From Methanovulcanius yangii (GTDB lineage: Archaea > Halobacteriota > Methanomicrobia > Methanomicrobiales > Methanomicrobiaceae): 64,000 nt of DNA. The stretch spans positions 496,001 through 560,000 of the forward strand of contig NZ_LTBL01000001.1 in the NCBI RefSeq assembly GCF_018687785.1. Reading direction: 5' to 3'. The position numbers and the translations under genes were made by a program. This document shows positions 35,603-45,133 of the stretch, in pieces; position 1 is the first letter of the stretch, and each line of letters opens with the position of its first letter. Below the pieces are notes generated by a model. That model worked only from the letters and a program-made list of their open reading frames with translations, was not told the origin of the DNA and did not search any database.

Positions 35603-36315
35603 ATGGTATCCGGCAGGAACAGGAGCGTGTACAAACTGACAAAATCGGACAGGATTTTTCTGGTTCTCATATCATTGATGATTCTCGGAAAAGCGGCCTG
35701 GACCTATTCTGGAGTCGACAATCCTATTGTGCAGAACTGAACCGGAACCTGGTCGGCGATACTTCTTGCCACCTTCTTCGGATATATCGCAATACGGCTC
35801 GCTGTGAAAACAGGGTTTCCTGATATCTGGGATGAACGCATCTCCAAAAGAGAGCGGGTCCTGTATCCTGTCCTCCTTGGTCTTGCATTTGCCTTTTTTG
35901 AAATAATGGTCGGCCTGGCAATGGGCCTGCCCAATATCCATGTCCCGTTCCCGTTTACTATTCCCGTGTATGGAAGCGTGGACATCTTTCTTTAAATACT
36001 GTACCACCTGATTTCGGTCGTGTTTCTGGTATGGCTCATCTCCAATGTTCTGCTGAAAGGAAAACGGCAGGGGGAGGTGTTCGTGGCGTTAGCCATTCTG
36101 GTGAGCCTGTGGGAACCGGTCATGCAGATCACCGGCATGTACCGGATGGGACTTCTTCCCGGCATGGCGATCGGGGTGGGTCTCTTTATCTTCATATTTG
36201 CCGGAAACCTGATCCCCATTGCACTTTTCAGGAAATACGGCTTCCTGGCCCCGGTGATCTGGAGGCTACGGACTATGACCTGTGGCATGTCGTCTGGCCG
36301 ATGATCTACTTCTGA
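35603..36315 (+). pseudogene. Decayed multi-pass membrane protein gene
   Basis: One frame from ATG 35603 gives continuous, membrane-protein-like sequence interrupted by TGA at 35738-35740 and TAA at 35993-35995. The parts are residues 1-45 (RIFLVLISLMILG), about 84 residues (SAILLATFFGYIAIRLAV; VLYPVLLGLAFAFFEIMVGL) and about 100 residues (ISVVFLVWLISNVLL; VGLFIFIFAGNLI). Near 36270 the frame shifts by one base. The neighbouring frame then ends in DYDLWHVVWPMIYF, a plausible true C-terminus. Together this is a gene with two stops and one frameshift. Family is unknown; some CAAX-protease-like and YhhN-like proteins have a similar ending. Confidence 0.65.
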
Positions 36316-36355
36316 TCAGGGAAAGGGAGGAGGAAGAGGGGGTGGTTTGGCCCCC

Positions 36356-36817
36356 TTATGGTTGTGTTAGGGTAACACTCCTGGTGATGACGGTTGCACC
36401 CGTCCCTCCTGCCTGGCTGGCTGCCTCATCATAGGTGATGGAGGTGGCGGCGTCGACAATGCCTGCAAGCGATACGGAGATGAGGATGTAGTCAGAAACG
36501 GGAAGGCCGATCTGTTGTTTGTGCAGGTTATATCCGGCGGTAAAGCTGGCTTTTCCGTAACTGTCCGTGTATCTTCTGGTACTGAACTCACTTCCCTCCT
36601 TCATCGCCGTTCCGGTGTACTTTACCATTTGGAAATAAATCGGGACGTCGGGTACCGGGTTGCCGTTCTGGTCGATGACGAGTGCTTCGCAGATGGCGGT
36701 GACGTGGACGGGTTCGCCTGAGGTGACCTCAGTGACTTCCGTGCAGCCGCACAAGAGGACGGTTGCGCCGAGGAGGACGGTGGCAAGGAATACAAGATGG
36801 TACGATGATGATTTCAT
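36356..36817 (-). CDS. Lipoprotein with Ig-like/carboxypeptidase-regulatory-like domain
   Basis: ATG 36817 with GGAGAT upstream gives 153 residues. A signal helix ends in the lipobox LLCGC (about residues 19-23). The rest is beta-rich and resembles a bacterial Ig-like or CarboxypepD_reg-type domain (ALVIDQNGNPVPDVPIYFQM; YTDSYGKASFTAGYN). The product is probably membrane-tethered on the outside. A TTTATAA element on the minus strand (36906-36912) may be its promoter. Function unknown. Confidence 0.75.
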   Translation of the reverse strand: MKSSSYHLVFLATVLLGATVLLCGCTEVTEVTSGEPVHVTAICEALVIDQNGNPVPDVPIYFQMVKYTGTAMKEGSEFSTRRYTDSYGKASFTAGYNLHKQQIGLPVSDYILISVSLAGIVDAATSITYDEAASQAGGTGATVITRSVTLTQP

Positions 36818-37296
36818 ATTACAGATCTCCATAAGGTGATATGAGAGGGTACAGGAAACGACCCGGAATGAACGTTTGTTAATTACCAAATCTACGTGAT
36901 GAAGGTTATAAAGATGTTACGATGGGATCGACCTGCATCGCGGATGTCTGCCTTTTTACTATAATTAACGCTTAAATAGGCCTCCTTTTGGAAGAATGGT
37001 CTCAGATATGCCATCAACACAGACGCAAAATACAGCCAGATCGCACTCTACCCTGACCATCTGCACCTCCGGATTTTTCCTGCCTGTACAGGGCTGATAT
37101 AGTCGATGAATATCTCTTCATTCCTCGTGAAAAGCGGAAATGTCGCTTATTATTCGAAGTGGTGGTAGACGGGTAAAAATATGGCTGAATCGGGCTTCTT
37201 TTGCCCGGACTCCCCCATCTATGATTGGGTAGAAAAGGGGATTTTAACCCGGAAAACATTCAGGACGTGTTCCTCCTGCCGGGACCGGTGGTACAT
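36818..37296. other. Intergenic region, no supported gene; one hairpin
   Basis: The 479-base gap contains the promoter of the lipoprotein gene and an inverted repeat CGGGC-TTCTTTT-GCCCG at 37191-37207. On the minus strand this hairpin lies about 90 bases after the stop of the marker 8-like gene and is followed by a T5 run at 37176-37180. It may be that gene's terminator. A small frame at 37014-37259 shows no coding character. Confidence 0.4.
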
Positions 37297-38157
37297 TCAC
37301 ACGAGAGGGTCCGGCTGCTCTTCAGAGATTACCGGAAGTTTTGTTGTCCGGATGAGCACCTGCGCATTGCTGCGCCGGATCTTTTCCAGGAGGATGTCCT
37401 TCGCCGTCGGGGTAATGGCGAATGTCGGAACACCGACGCCTGCCTGGACGAGCGCCATCTCTCCGGCGGCCTCGCGTATCGTGGCCGAAGCGCAGGAGGT
37501 GACAAAGTCGGACGCATCCACGAGCATCCGGGCTTCATCATGGTCGAGCCCGGTGACATGAACGCCGAAAATGAACGCATCGGGATACTGGTGCCGTATC
37601 GTCTTCGCCTCCTCTGGAACCGCCACCGTTACCGCGACCTTGGAATATCCCAGTTCGTATGCCCGTGCGATCCCGGCCGACTGATCGAGCGTGGCAGACT
37701 CTGTATCGATAACGACGCCGCCTGCCTCCTCAATACGGCGGATCACGTCCTCGTACGGCACCGTCCTGACGAGGCCGGACATTCTTCCCCCGATGCCCTG
37801 GACGAGTGCGGGCGTCGTCGCGATGAGGGTCCCGGCACCGTCGCATGCAAGGACAACGGCATCGAGCATCCCGGCGGAGAGCCCGAAACTCAGGATTTCG
37901 GATGCACCGAATCCGACAAATTCCCTTGTCTCGATGACTTCCCGGTGAGGGGTGCACATCCCCCACTTCTTAATACGGTATTCGATATTCGCCTTCACCG
38001 ATTCCTTGTCGGGCGTCGAGACCGGATGTGCAAACTTTCTGGTCAGCGGGCAGGAACTGATTTTTGCGTCCCCCACGTCGACCACTTCGCCGTTTTGTAT
38101 CACTATACGGCACCGGCCAACCGCTTCGATGATATGTTCGTCCTTTTGTTCTGTCAT
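37297..38157 (-). CDS. Methanogenesis marker protein 8-like (DUF2099)
   Basis: The 286-residue soluble protein matches my memory of the DUF2099 / methanogenesis marker 8 family. It has an early VVDVGDAKISSCPLTRKF, a central FVGFGASEILSFGLSAGMLDAVVLACDGAGT, and a C-terminal SDFVTSCASATIREAAG. Conserved Cys residues occur near 36, 67, 106 and 226. The family is restricted to methanogens and relatives, and its function is unknown. It is divergent from the deformylase-like gene. Confidence 0.78.
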   Translation of the reverse strand: MTEQKDEHIIEAVGRCRIVIQNGEVVDVGDAKISSCPLTRKFAHPVSTPDKESVKANIEYRIKKWGMCTPHREVIETREFVGFGASEILSFGLSAGMLDAVVLACDGAGTLIATTPALVQGIGGRMSGLVRTVPYEDVIRRIEEAGGVVIDTESATLDQSAGIARAYELGYSKVAVTVAVPEEAKTIRHQYPDAFIFGVHVTGLDHDEARMLVDASDFVTSCASATIREAAGEMALVQAGVGVPTFAITPTAKDILLEKIRRSNAQVLIRTTKLPVISEEQPDPLV

Positions 38158-38325
38158 ACAGCTCTCCCATATTTGTGTTGGTTCAAAATGTATTGAATAA
38201 TTTCAATGAGCCATCTGAAAACAATGGGGCTTCCTCTTCGCTCCTTCCTTGAGGAGGTCACAGATGAATCGCCCATTCCATCCATGCCCCAACCATTATC
38301 CCCTTTTGGAAGAGAGGAGGGAACG

Positions 38326-38847
38326 ATGGAGCCTGCCGACATATTCAGGAATATTGCCTTCCTCAAGGCCGAGGAGGACGTCGCCGTACGATTCGGTCTT
38401 CCCGCCGAGGCACTCCTCCCTCTCTTCTTTTCGCTCAGGTTCGGGGGTGACTGGAGTTATGCGTCCGAGAATCTCCGGACTGTCTCGGTCATGAAGAAGA
38501 CGTCGGTGTACGACGAGGAGACGAAGCTCGGGTCCTCCGTTGAGGAGATCTATCTGCTGGCCAATCCGGTGATAGAAGAGCGTGAGGGGACCGTTCGGCG
38601 GCTCGAAAAATGCGGGGATCAGCCCTCCCGTCTCCTCGTCGAACGGCCGTACCGGGTCCGTGCAAGGGCGGAGAGGATCCTGAAGATGACGATCGACCCC
38701 CGTGCCGGCGAAATTAGGGTCGAGGATCTCCGGAAAAGGGAGATCCGCTTCGAGGGGTCTCCGGCATATGGCCTTGCCCACGAACTCGAGCATCTGGAGA
38801 AGAAGGAGATTACGGGAAGGGATCTGAGCGAGCTTCGGTTTGTTTGA
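38326..38847 (+). CDS. Peptide-deformylase-like protein, degenerate
   Basis: GAGGAGGG six bases upstream supports ATG 38326 (173 residues) over the ATG at 38206. The C-terminal AHELEHLEKKEITGRDL matches the deformylase HExxH metal motif (His152, Glu153, His156). RRLEKCGDQPSRLLVERPYRVRA corresponds to the EGCLS region with Cys96 as third ligand. Motif 1 (GxGxAAPQ) is absent. Archaea start proteins with unformylated Met, so true deformylation is unlikely. Related archaeal proteins are known without a defined substrate. Confidence 0.7.
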   Translation: MEPADIFRNIAFLKAEEDVAVRFGLPAEALLPLFFSLRFGGDWSYASENLRTVSVMKKTSVYDEETKLGSSVEEIYLLANPVIEEREGTVRRLEKCGDQPSRLLVERPYRVRARAERILKMTIDPRAGEIRVEDLRKREIRFEGSPAYGLAHELEHLEKKEITGRDLSELRFV

Positions 38848-38983
38848 GGGGGAATGATTCGAAAATCATCCACATAGTCTATTGGGGACGATAATTATGA
38901 TTGTTCGTAGGCGAATTGAAAATAGAATATAATTTTGGTGATAGTTCCAAACATATGGTAATTTGATGAAATGGAGAGGAAAT

Positions 38984-39745
38984 ATGAATGATTTACCATT
39001 GGCGCTTTTGATCGATCTGCATAAATCAAATTTACGGCAAGGTCCCGGAGGCGAAGCAGAGACCGAACAGGCTATGAATCTGGCTGGACTCGACCGTTCG
39101 CGCCATTTAAAGATCGCGGATATCGGGTGCGGAACGGGCGCTTCGACCATTCTCCTTGCAAAGAATCTGGATGCCACCATCACAGCAGTGGACTTTCTGC
39201 CGGAGTTTCTTGACGAGCTTCAAACCAGGGCAGAAGACCATGGGGTGGCGGACAGGATCACTACGCTGAATTGCTCCATGGATGTCCTCCCGTTTGCGGA
39301 GGGGGAGTTCGACGTGATCTGGTCAGAGGGGGCCGTCTATAACATGGGTTTCGAGGCAGGGGTATCGGCCTGGAGCAGATATTTAAAGCCCGGGGGAAAA
39401 CTCATCGTTTCCGAAATCACGTGGCTCAGCGCCACGAGGCCGCCGGAGCTCCAGTCCTATTGGGAGACTGAATACCCGGAGATTGACGTCGCTTCGGCAA
39501 AGATGGGAATCCTTGAGCAGCATGGATACAGCCCCGAGGCTTACTTTGTCCTGCCGTGGCACTGCTGGCTTGAGAATTACTATCGGCCCATGCAGAGCCG
39601 TTTTGACGCATTCCTTGAGCGTCATGGAGGGAGCGACGAGGCGATGGCAATCGTAGAAGCGGAACAGCAAGAAATTGCCCTTTATGAAAAATACCGCGAT
39701 TACTACAGCTACGGTGTTTATGTGGCGAAAAAGTGTGAGGCATGA
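38984..39745 (+). CDS. Class I SAM-dependent methyltransferase
   Basis: The 253-residue protein has the SAM-binding motif IADIGCGTGASTILLA (about residues 43-58), the acidic AVDFLPEF after strand beta2, and the LKPGGKLIVSE motif near 145. GGAGAGG lies 4 bases before ATG 38984. In-frame codons at 38963 and 38966 are less likely. The substrate is unknown. The flank 38850-38980 is A/T-rich compared with neighbours, which could point to an acquired gene. Confidence 0.88.
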   Translation: MNDLPLALLIDLHKSNLRQGPGGEAETEQAMNLAGLDRSRHLKIADIGCGTGASTILLAKNLDATITAVDFLPEFLDELQTRAEDHGVADRITTLNCSMDVLPFAEGEFDVIWSEGAVYNMGFEAGVSAWSRYLKPGGKLIVSEITWLSATRPPELQSYWETEYPEIDVASAKMGILEQHGYSPEAYFVLPWHCWLENYYRPMQSRFDAFLERHGGSDEAMAIVEAEQQEIALYEKYRDYYSYGVYVAKKCEA

Positions 39746-39810
39746 TGCTTGGAGAGGGGATTGCCCCAAGGCGCATTCTTTTTATTGAGCACCAATTTAC
39801 TTTCAGAATA

Positions 39811-39894
39811 TGCGAGGGGAGGGATTCGAACCCGCGAACTTCTACAAGACCGGGCCCTAAACCCGGCGCCTTTGACCGACTCGGCAACCCTCGC
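39811..39894 (-). tRNA. tRNA-Leu (anticodon UAG)
   Basis: The minus strand folds into a class II tRNA. The acceptor GCGAGGG pairs with CCCTCGC, the discriminator is A, and the D arm is present. The anticodon arm is CCGGG-TTTAGGG-CCCGG with anticodon TAG. The long variable arm is TCTTGTAGAAGTTC and the T loop is TTCGAAT. The T stem is GCGGG/CCCTC, with one C-T mismatch at the second pair. CCA is not encoded. No intron is seen. Confidence 0.93.
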
Positions 39895-39922
39895 AGAATG
39901 CATCATTGTATTTTGCGTTCGG

Positions 39923-39931
39923 AAATTTAAG
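39923..39931 (-). promoter_or_regulatory. Box A (TATA) of tRNA-Leu
   Basis: CTTAAATTT on the minus strand is centred about 33 bases upstream of the tRNA 5' end, a normal spacing for archaeal stable RNA promoters. Confidence 0.5.
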
Positions 39932-40077
39932 TGCTCTTATTGGGACGGATTCGTACCTGATCCCCCGGGTATTCATGTACGATTCCCTGAAAGAATTCCG
40001 GACTGATTTTTTAATTGCGGAAATCAGTCAGCAGGGCCGATGGTGCATATGCCGTCGAAGGAGAAAAGGGGAGGTGA

Positions 40078-43000
40078 TTATCCGGTGTCCTCGTCACCGG
40101 GCAGTTCTTCTCCATCTTCATCCTGTGATCCCTGTTCTCCCTGTGTTGGCACCCCCTCCGGTGCCAACTGTTCCTGTTTCCCGTTCACACCGGCTCCCGC
40201 GTCCACGGTGGCGGCCACATCGCCCTCTGCTCCGTCAGTTCCGACGGGCATAATCATCCTCACATATGCGGTGATGTCGTCGATCTTCTTCGTGATGTGC
40301 TCCTGTGCGGTCGGGTCTATGATCCAGTCGTCACCCGCCTTGCCGTCAATCGTTCCGTCCGCCTTCTCCCGGACATTGTTGTTGAGGGCCTGGACGAATC
40401 CGTTCCACCCCTTTTCCGCGATCATCTCATCGAGCGCCTCGAACATATTGTGGAGTGCATTTTTCCGCTGGTCGGCATTTCCTTTGAATGCGCCATCGGG
40501 AAGCCCCATGATATAGTCGCTAAGATCCATCATGGCCTCGGCGACCGTGGAGACGGTCAGCTGGACCGTCGTGATGCCCGTTCCGCCGTCATCATCGGTG
40601 ACCGTTAGCTCGACGGTGTACACCCCGGGTGCAGGGTAGACATACGTAACGTTGCGGGTGAAAGCATCAATCGTCCCGTTTCCGTTGAGGTCCCAGGCAT
40701 ACGTCCAGCTGTCACATCCTGGATCAGTGACGATGGCGTTCCCGGTGGTCTGCAACAGCGGGAGGATGAACTGGCGGTTTGGCTGATAGAGGCCGATACC
40801 GGCCGTCGGCGGCACATTGACGACCTGAACGGAGGCGGATGCGGTACTGGTGAGGCCTTTTGTATCAACGACCTGGACGGATACTGTGCCGGTGTAGTCG
40901 TCGCACCAGAGATACGAAAACGTGGGATCTGCCGACCACGCCGTATCCCATGCGCCGTCGCCGTTCAGGTCCCAGCGATAGGAGAGCACGTCACCGTCGG
41001 GGTCCGACGAACCGGAGGCATCCAGCATGACCGGCGTCCCTTCGTTCGCCCCGTAGGGGCCGCCTGCGTCCGCCACCGGTGGCGCACCGGTGTCACCGAG
41101 GGGATCGGTTCCCGCCGCAACCTCATCACCGTCGCTCACCCCGTCCCCGTCGGTGTCGGCATTGCGGGGATTCGTCCCGTACCGGGCCTCGTCGAAATTG
41201 ATGAGGCCGTCCCCGTCGTTGTCACCCGCTGCGTCCGCGGTGTAGCCCGGATGCAGCCCGTAGGTATCCTCGTAGTCGTCCGCCATCCCGTCGCAGTCGG
41301 AGTCCGAGAGGACAGTGAAGGCCGCCTCACGAATTGCAGTAAATCCTTCCGTATCGGAGACTTCCAGCCGCACGATGTGTACCCCCGGTGCGAGGGGTGT
41401 GACGTCCGTCCGGGTGCCGGTGCCCGCCGGGAGGCCGTCAACATACCAGGCAGATGTCAGGCTGTCCCCGTCGGGGTCGTAGGCATATCCCCTGAGCATG
41501 ACCCTGCTGCATTCGAGAACGGTTCTGCCGTCATGGGGCTCCACGATGATGGCAATCGGGGGTTTGTTCGCGATGCTGAACCCGACGGCGTTTCCGTCCT
41601 CTGCAGCATTCAGCCCGTCGGATGCGACGATACGGACGACTCCCTTCCCTTTCGTCGCAGGCGCGGTGGCGAGGTCCCATGCGAACTCCGTACCCCCGAC
41701 ACGGGTGGCAACGACCCGCCATGTGTCCCCCCCATCGGGCGAGTAATGGATGGTGTGGGTGAGGGCATCACCATCGGGATCGGAGGACGTCCATCGGATC
41801 ATCGCCACGTCCGTTCCGCCGAAAGTGTCTCCCGCGGACGGTGCGGTGAGCGTGACGGTCGGTGGTCCCGCGGAGCGGACGAATCGTTCAAGCACCGTCT
41901 CAAAATACCTGACCTCCACCCAGCCGGTATCGGCCGGGAACGGGGCGACGACCTGCACCGGAATCAGAGCGGACGTGTAGTTAGGGTACCCTTCGACCAT
42001 TGAAAGTCCATCATCGACAGGAAACGGAGACCTTTGGAGAATGTCCGTGCCGTTCCCGAATACCAGGCTGTAGGGGCTTGCGGCGTCCTCTTCGGTGAGC
42101 GGTACCCCGGTCATCAGGTCGGTGTGGAAGTCGTGGTCGTTCGTTACGCTATTGATGAGGCCGGTGAGGACGAACCGCTCGCCATCCGTCCGGGTGACCG
42201 CCGTCTTCACGGCAGAGGATGACGATATCCTGAGGGTATCGAAGAGGTCCTGGTAATCGGGCTGATAGTGCACCACTCGGTCCGGGGGGGCATCGAGCCC
42301 CATCACGGCGTAGACATCGCCAGGGGCAACACTCTCGGTATCAATATAGACGGCCCATGCCCCCTCCTTGGTATCCATGTCGTCGGCATCGGGATCGGCA
42401 CGTTTACACGTGCCGGCGGTAGAGGTATAGAGTTCGGACAGGCCGCCGATATTATGGCCGAATTCATGGGGGAGGGCGGATGCGTTTCTCATCTTGATCC
42501 AGGAATAGAGCCCGCCATCGCCGTTTCCACATTTTCCCTGACCCGGACCGATGTCGCCGAACCTCGAATCATGTGCCACGAGTTCGTCCGGGAACCAGAA
42601 GGTGGCGAGGGGGAATTTCGATCCACAGTTCCCGTCCTTACAGAATGCAGCCCTCGCATCCGCGACCGGTCCCCAGAGGATGGACTGCTGATGATTCCAG
42701 AGAAGGCGGATATCGGCCTGCGTTTCGTCCGATTCGTCGTTGCAGTAATCCCCGTCGGCATCGATGAAGAACCGGAAGGTCTCACCCTGGTCGTAGAGGT
42801 TCAGGTCCGTCGTCCAGGCATCTGTCTGGTCGTCATAGAACTCGGCAATATAATGGGAGAGATCAGCCGTATCGATTGTTCCGTCATGGTCGCTGTCGAG
42901 AGGGATGGCAAACTTTGCATTCTTCCATTTCGGGTGTGCTCCGGCGCGGTATATCCCAAGGGCGGTGTCGAAGGCGTAGGTGAAGGTCGCACCGCTCTGG

Positions 43001-44697
43001 ACCGCGCCACCGATCTGGTGGTCATCCGGGTTGCCGCAGGCATCGATGCTTGCATTGGTCACGGCAGCGGCATCGGCGCGGGTGAGTATGCCGCTCGCAT
43101 CATGATCGATGAAGGTCCATTCAAACCCGGTTCCTCCGCAGTAATCCGGCGTGCTGTTGACCGTATCCATCGTTCCGTCGCACAGGGAAAACGGATTCAC
43201 TTCATAAAAATAGAATCCGCCGCTTCCCGAGTCCTGTATTGGATAGGTCCGTGTCAGGGCATAGATCTGGCGAAGGGTGTACTCGGTGTGGTTGGTGCCC
43301 ATGAAACGGGGGGAATACAAACCGGCCTCCACCGGGAGGACGATCGCTTCGATGTCCCTCGTCTCTTCGAAGGTATAGTAGTCCTCTCCGTTGCACGTTG
43401 CGGTGAGGGGACTTCCTATCGGGGTCATTCCTGCGTATGGCTGGAAGGTAAACTTATAGTCCCCCGCCGGATGGAGCATCTCACCGGGCACCCAGAAGTG
43501 AATCGATGCCATATCCGTCGGGGATCCGAATCCGCTGACGAACGGCGAGTACACCCATCCATTCAGCGTCCCCACCGTTATGTCGGAACCGGTGATCCCC
43601 TTTCGTGAGACATTCATCTCCACCCATGATACATAGGTATTGTACCCCGCCTTTGTTTTCACATCCAGATCGATTCTGATAATCGCGGATTTCCCGGCAA
43701 CAAGGGGGGTGTCGATATCACAGGAGGTGTCCTGCATCACGCCGCGCTGGGTGAGATGAAATGCATCGAGCGTTGCCGAATCAGGGGTGCCCAGATCGAG
43801 ATAGATCTGGTCGTCTGCAGAATAGCCATAGAGATTCTCTGCAACGGCGGTTATCGTATTTCCCCCCTCCTCCAGCGTAACTTTCCCGGTAAACTCGAAC
43901 CAGAAGGGGTAGAGATTATCAGAAAAGGAGCTGTTCAGGTAGGCCTGTGCCGGTTCGCCATCGATCTGTACGGATTTGAATATTCCACTTGTGCCGACGA
44001 TGCCCTGAATCGTCTGGCTCTGTTCATTCACGGTAATTCTTTCTCCGGAAGAAGCCGGGGACCGTATCCATATGCTGATCCCGGCCGGTTCGGAGCAGAC
44101 GGATCCGGGTCCGGTCGCGTAGTTAAACGCCAGATCATCGATCGCCTCGGGACAGAGGGAACTGCCGTAATCGATGACCAGCATTGAGAATCCGTCATTA
44201 TCATCGATTTCAAGGGGGGTATCGAAACCCGGGGTGACGAGAACTTCCGTTTCATTTCTCAGTATTCCGGAGCAGGAATAGGCCGAGACTTTCGCATTGA
44301 TGGGGCCGGGGCATGCCCCGCCGCTGCCGCCCGTATCCGGAACCGTTCCCAGCCACATCCCGACGCCGGAAACGGGCTTGTCGAACCAGATCACAAGCGA
44401 GGCATTTTCACTGCTGGAGAGTTCCCAATCAGAATATCCGTTGACGAGGACACTCGTGGGGCTCTTTGCCGTTCCATGCTGTACGATCCGCGGAGCGGCA
44501 CGATAGGTGCCGCCACCTGCCGAATCGCTCATGAAATGGATGTGGTCGGAAGCATACTGTTCAGCGATATATGTGTCAACGGGGAACTCCTCGAAGGTGA
44601 GGAAGGCGTCGGCCGATACATCAGCGGCGGATGCTCCCGTCATGCACAGTCCGATACAGGCGATACAGATTATCCAGAGGTAAGGAATAGCGTTCAT
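40078..44697 (-). CDS. Giant secreted protein with metallopeptidase-like and PKD domains
   Basis: The 1539-residue protein begins with a signal peptide (about 1-25). An N-terminal beta-sandwich follows (30-195, DUF-like), then Ig-like regions (200-450). A large middle part (450-830) contains HEFGH at 744-748 with GGLSE after it and VMG near 798-800, resembling a metzincin zinc site and Met-turn. The usual third ligand position is Ser754, with Glu755 next to it. Then come fibronectin/Ig-like segments (945-1130), Ca2+-binding Asp repeats (1131-1200), two PKD domains (about 1206-1294 and 1297-1383), a helical module (1386-1480) and an acidic tail without an anchor. It is likely surface or extracellular and may degrade or bind polymers. 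Confidence 0.85.
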   Translation of the reverse strand: MNAIPYLWIICIACIGLCMTGASAADVSADAFLTFEEFPVDTYIAEQYASDHIHFMSDSAGGGTYRAAPRIVQHGTAKSPTSVLVNGYSDWELSSSENASLVIWFDKPVSGVGMWLGTVPDTGGSGGACPGPINAKVSAYSCSGILRNETEVLVTPGFDTPLEIDDNDGFSMLVIDYGSSLCPEAIDDLAFNYATGPGSVCSEPAGISIWIRSPASSGERITVNEQSQTIQGIVGTSGIFKSVQIDGEPAQAYLNSSFSDNLYPFWFEFTGKVTLEEGGNTITAVAENLYGYSADDQIYLDLGTPDSATLDAFHLTQRGVMQDTSCDIDTPLVAGKSAIIRIDLDVKTKAGYNTYVSWVEMNVSRKGITGSDITVGTLNGWVYSPFVSGFGSPTDMASIHFWVPGEMLHPAGDYKFTFQPYAGMTPIGSPLTATCNGEDYYTFEETRDIEAIVLPVEAGLYSPRFMGTNHTEYTLRQIYALTRTYPIQDSGSGGFYFYEVNPFSLCDGTMDTVNSTPDYCGGTGFEWTFIDHDASGILTRADAAAVTNASIDACGNPDDHQIGGAVQSGATFTYAFDTALGIYRAGAHPKWKNAKFAIPLDSDHDGTIDTADLSHYIAEFYDDQTDAWTTDLNLYDQGETFRFFIDADGDYCNDESDETQADIRLLWNHQQSILWGPVADARAAFCKDGNCGSKFPLATFWFPDELVAHDSRFGDIGPGQGKCGNGDGGLYSWIKMRNASALPHEFGHNIGGLSELYTSTAGTCKRADPDADDMDTKEGAWAVYIDTESVAPGDVYAVMGLDAPPDRVVHYQPDYQDLFDTLRISSSSAVKTAVTRTDGERFVLTGLINSVTNDHDFHTDLMTGVPLTEEDAASPYSLVFGNGTDILQRSPFPVDDGLSMVEGYPNYTSALIPVQVVAPFPADTGWVEVRYFETVLERFVRSAGPPTVTLTAPSAGDTFGGTDVAMIRWTSSDPDGDALTHTIHYSPDGGDTWRVVATRVGGTEFAWDLATAPATKGKGVVRIVASDGLNAAEDGNAVGFSIANKPPIAIIVEPHDGRTVLECSRVMLRGYAYDPDGDSLTSAWYVDGLPAGTGTRTDVTPLAPGVHIVRLEVSDTEGFTAIREAAFTVLSDSDCDGMADDYEDTYGLHPGYTADAAGDNDGDGLINFDEARYGTNPRNADTDGDGVSDGDEVAAGTDPLGDTGAPPVADAGGPYGANEGTPVMLDASGSSDPDGDVLSYRWDLNGDGAWDTAWSADPTFSYLWCDDYTGTVSVQVVDTKGLTSTASASVQVVNVPPTAGIGLYQPNRQFILPLLQTTGNAIVTDPGCDSWTYAWDLNGNGTIDAFTRNVTYVYPAPGVYTVELTVTDDDGGTGITTVQLTVSTVAEAMMDLSDYIMGLPDGAFKGNADQRKNALHNMFEALDEMIAEKGWNGFVQALNNNVREKADGTIDGKAGDDWIIDPTAQEHITKKIDDITAYVRMIMPVGTDGAEGDVAATVDAGAGVNGKQEQLAPEGVPTQGEQGSQDEDGEELPGDEDTG

Positions 44698-45133
44698 GGT
44701 TCACCACCTTTCTGATGATTCTGATTCACGGCCCTGTGAGGGGGCCAGAGCAGATGCCATTCATACTCCGGACTTGCGTGTATCCCTGGTGCCTGAAAGT
44801 GGTTGCTGACGGTCGAATGTCCTTTGATGATGTTGTTGACGGGAAGACTCTCTGGTGTATCCAACGGAGGAAACCGGAGTTGGCATTTTCAGAGCAGTTG
44901 GTCTAAGTCTCCATAGGAAATATTTAATTATTTTCAGGCATTGTCAGGCCGGATACGGTTTTGGTGGTGGATGTCGGATTTCGTTCGAAAAATTGGGTCG
45001 ATATTTCATGCCTTCATCCGGAAAGGTTGCAGAAATGTCTGTCATCGCGGGTCATGTCAATATCCGGATGAATGAAATTGATTCAAAAAGAGAAGGGGGA
45101 AATCTACAAAGAAGTGGTTTAATGCGGGCGTGT
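44698..45133. other. Intergenic region without a supported gene
   Basis: The 436 bases between the giant-protein start and the AI-2E-family stop have short frames only. The right part (44910-45080) is A/T-rich. I see no RNA gene, insertion sequence or clear hairpin. Confidence 0.5.

Noticed and set aside
37014-37259. 81-codon minus-strand frame in the 36.8-37.3 kb gap
   Set aside because: Rich in Ser, Arg and Pro without domain character, and no ribosome site was seen.
42268-43608. 446-codon plus-strand frame inside the giant secreted-protein gene
   Set aside because: It is an antisense shadow of a gene with a signal peptide and recognisable domains. No start signal is seen.
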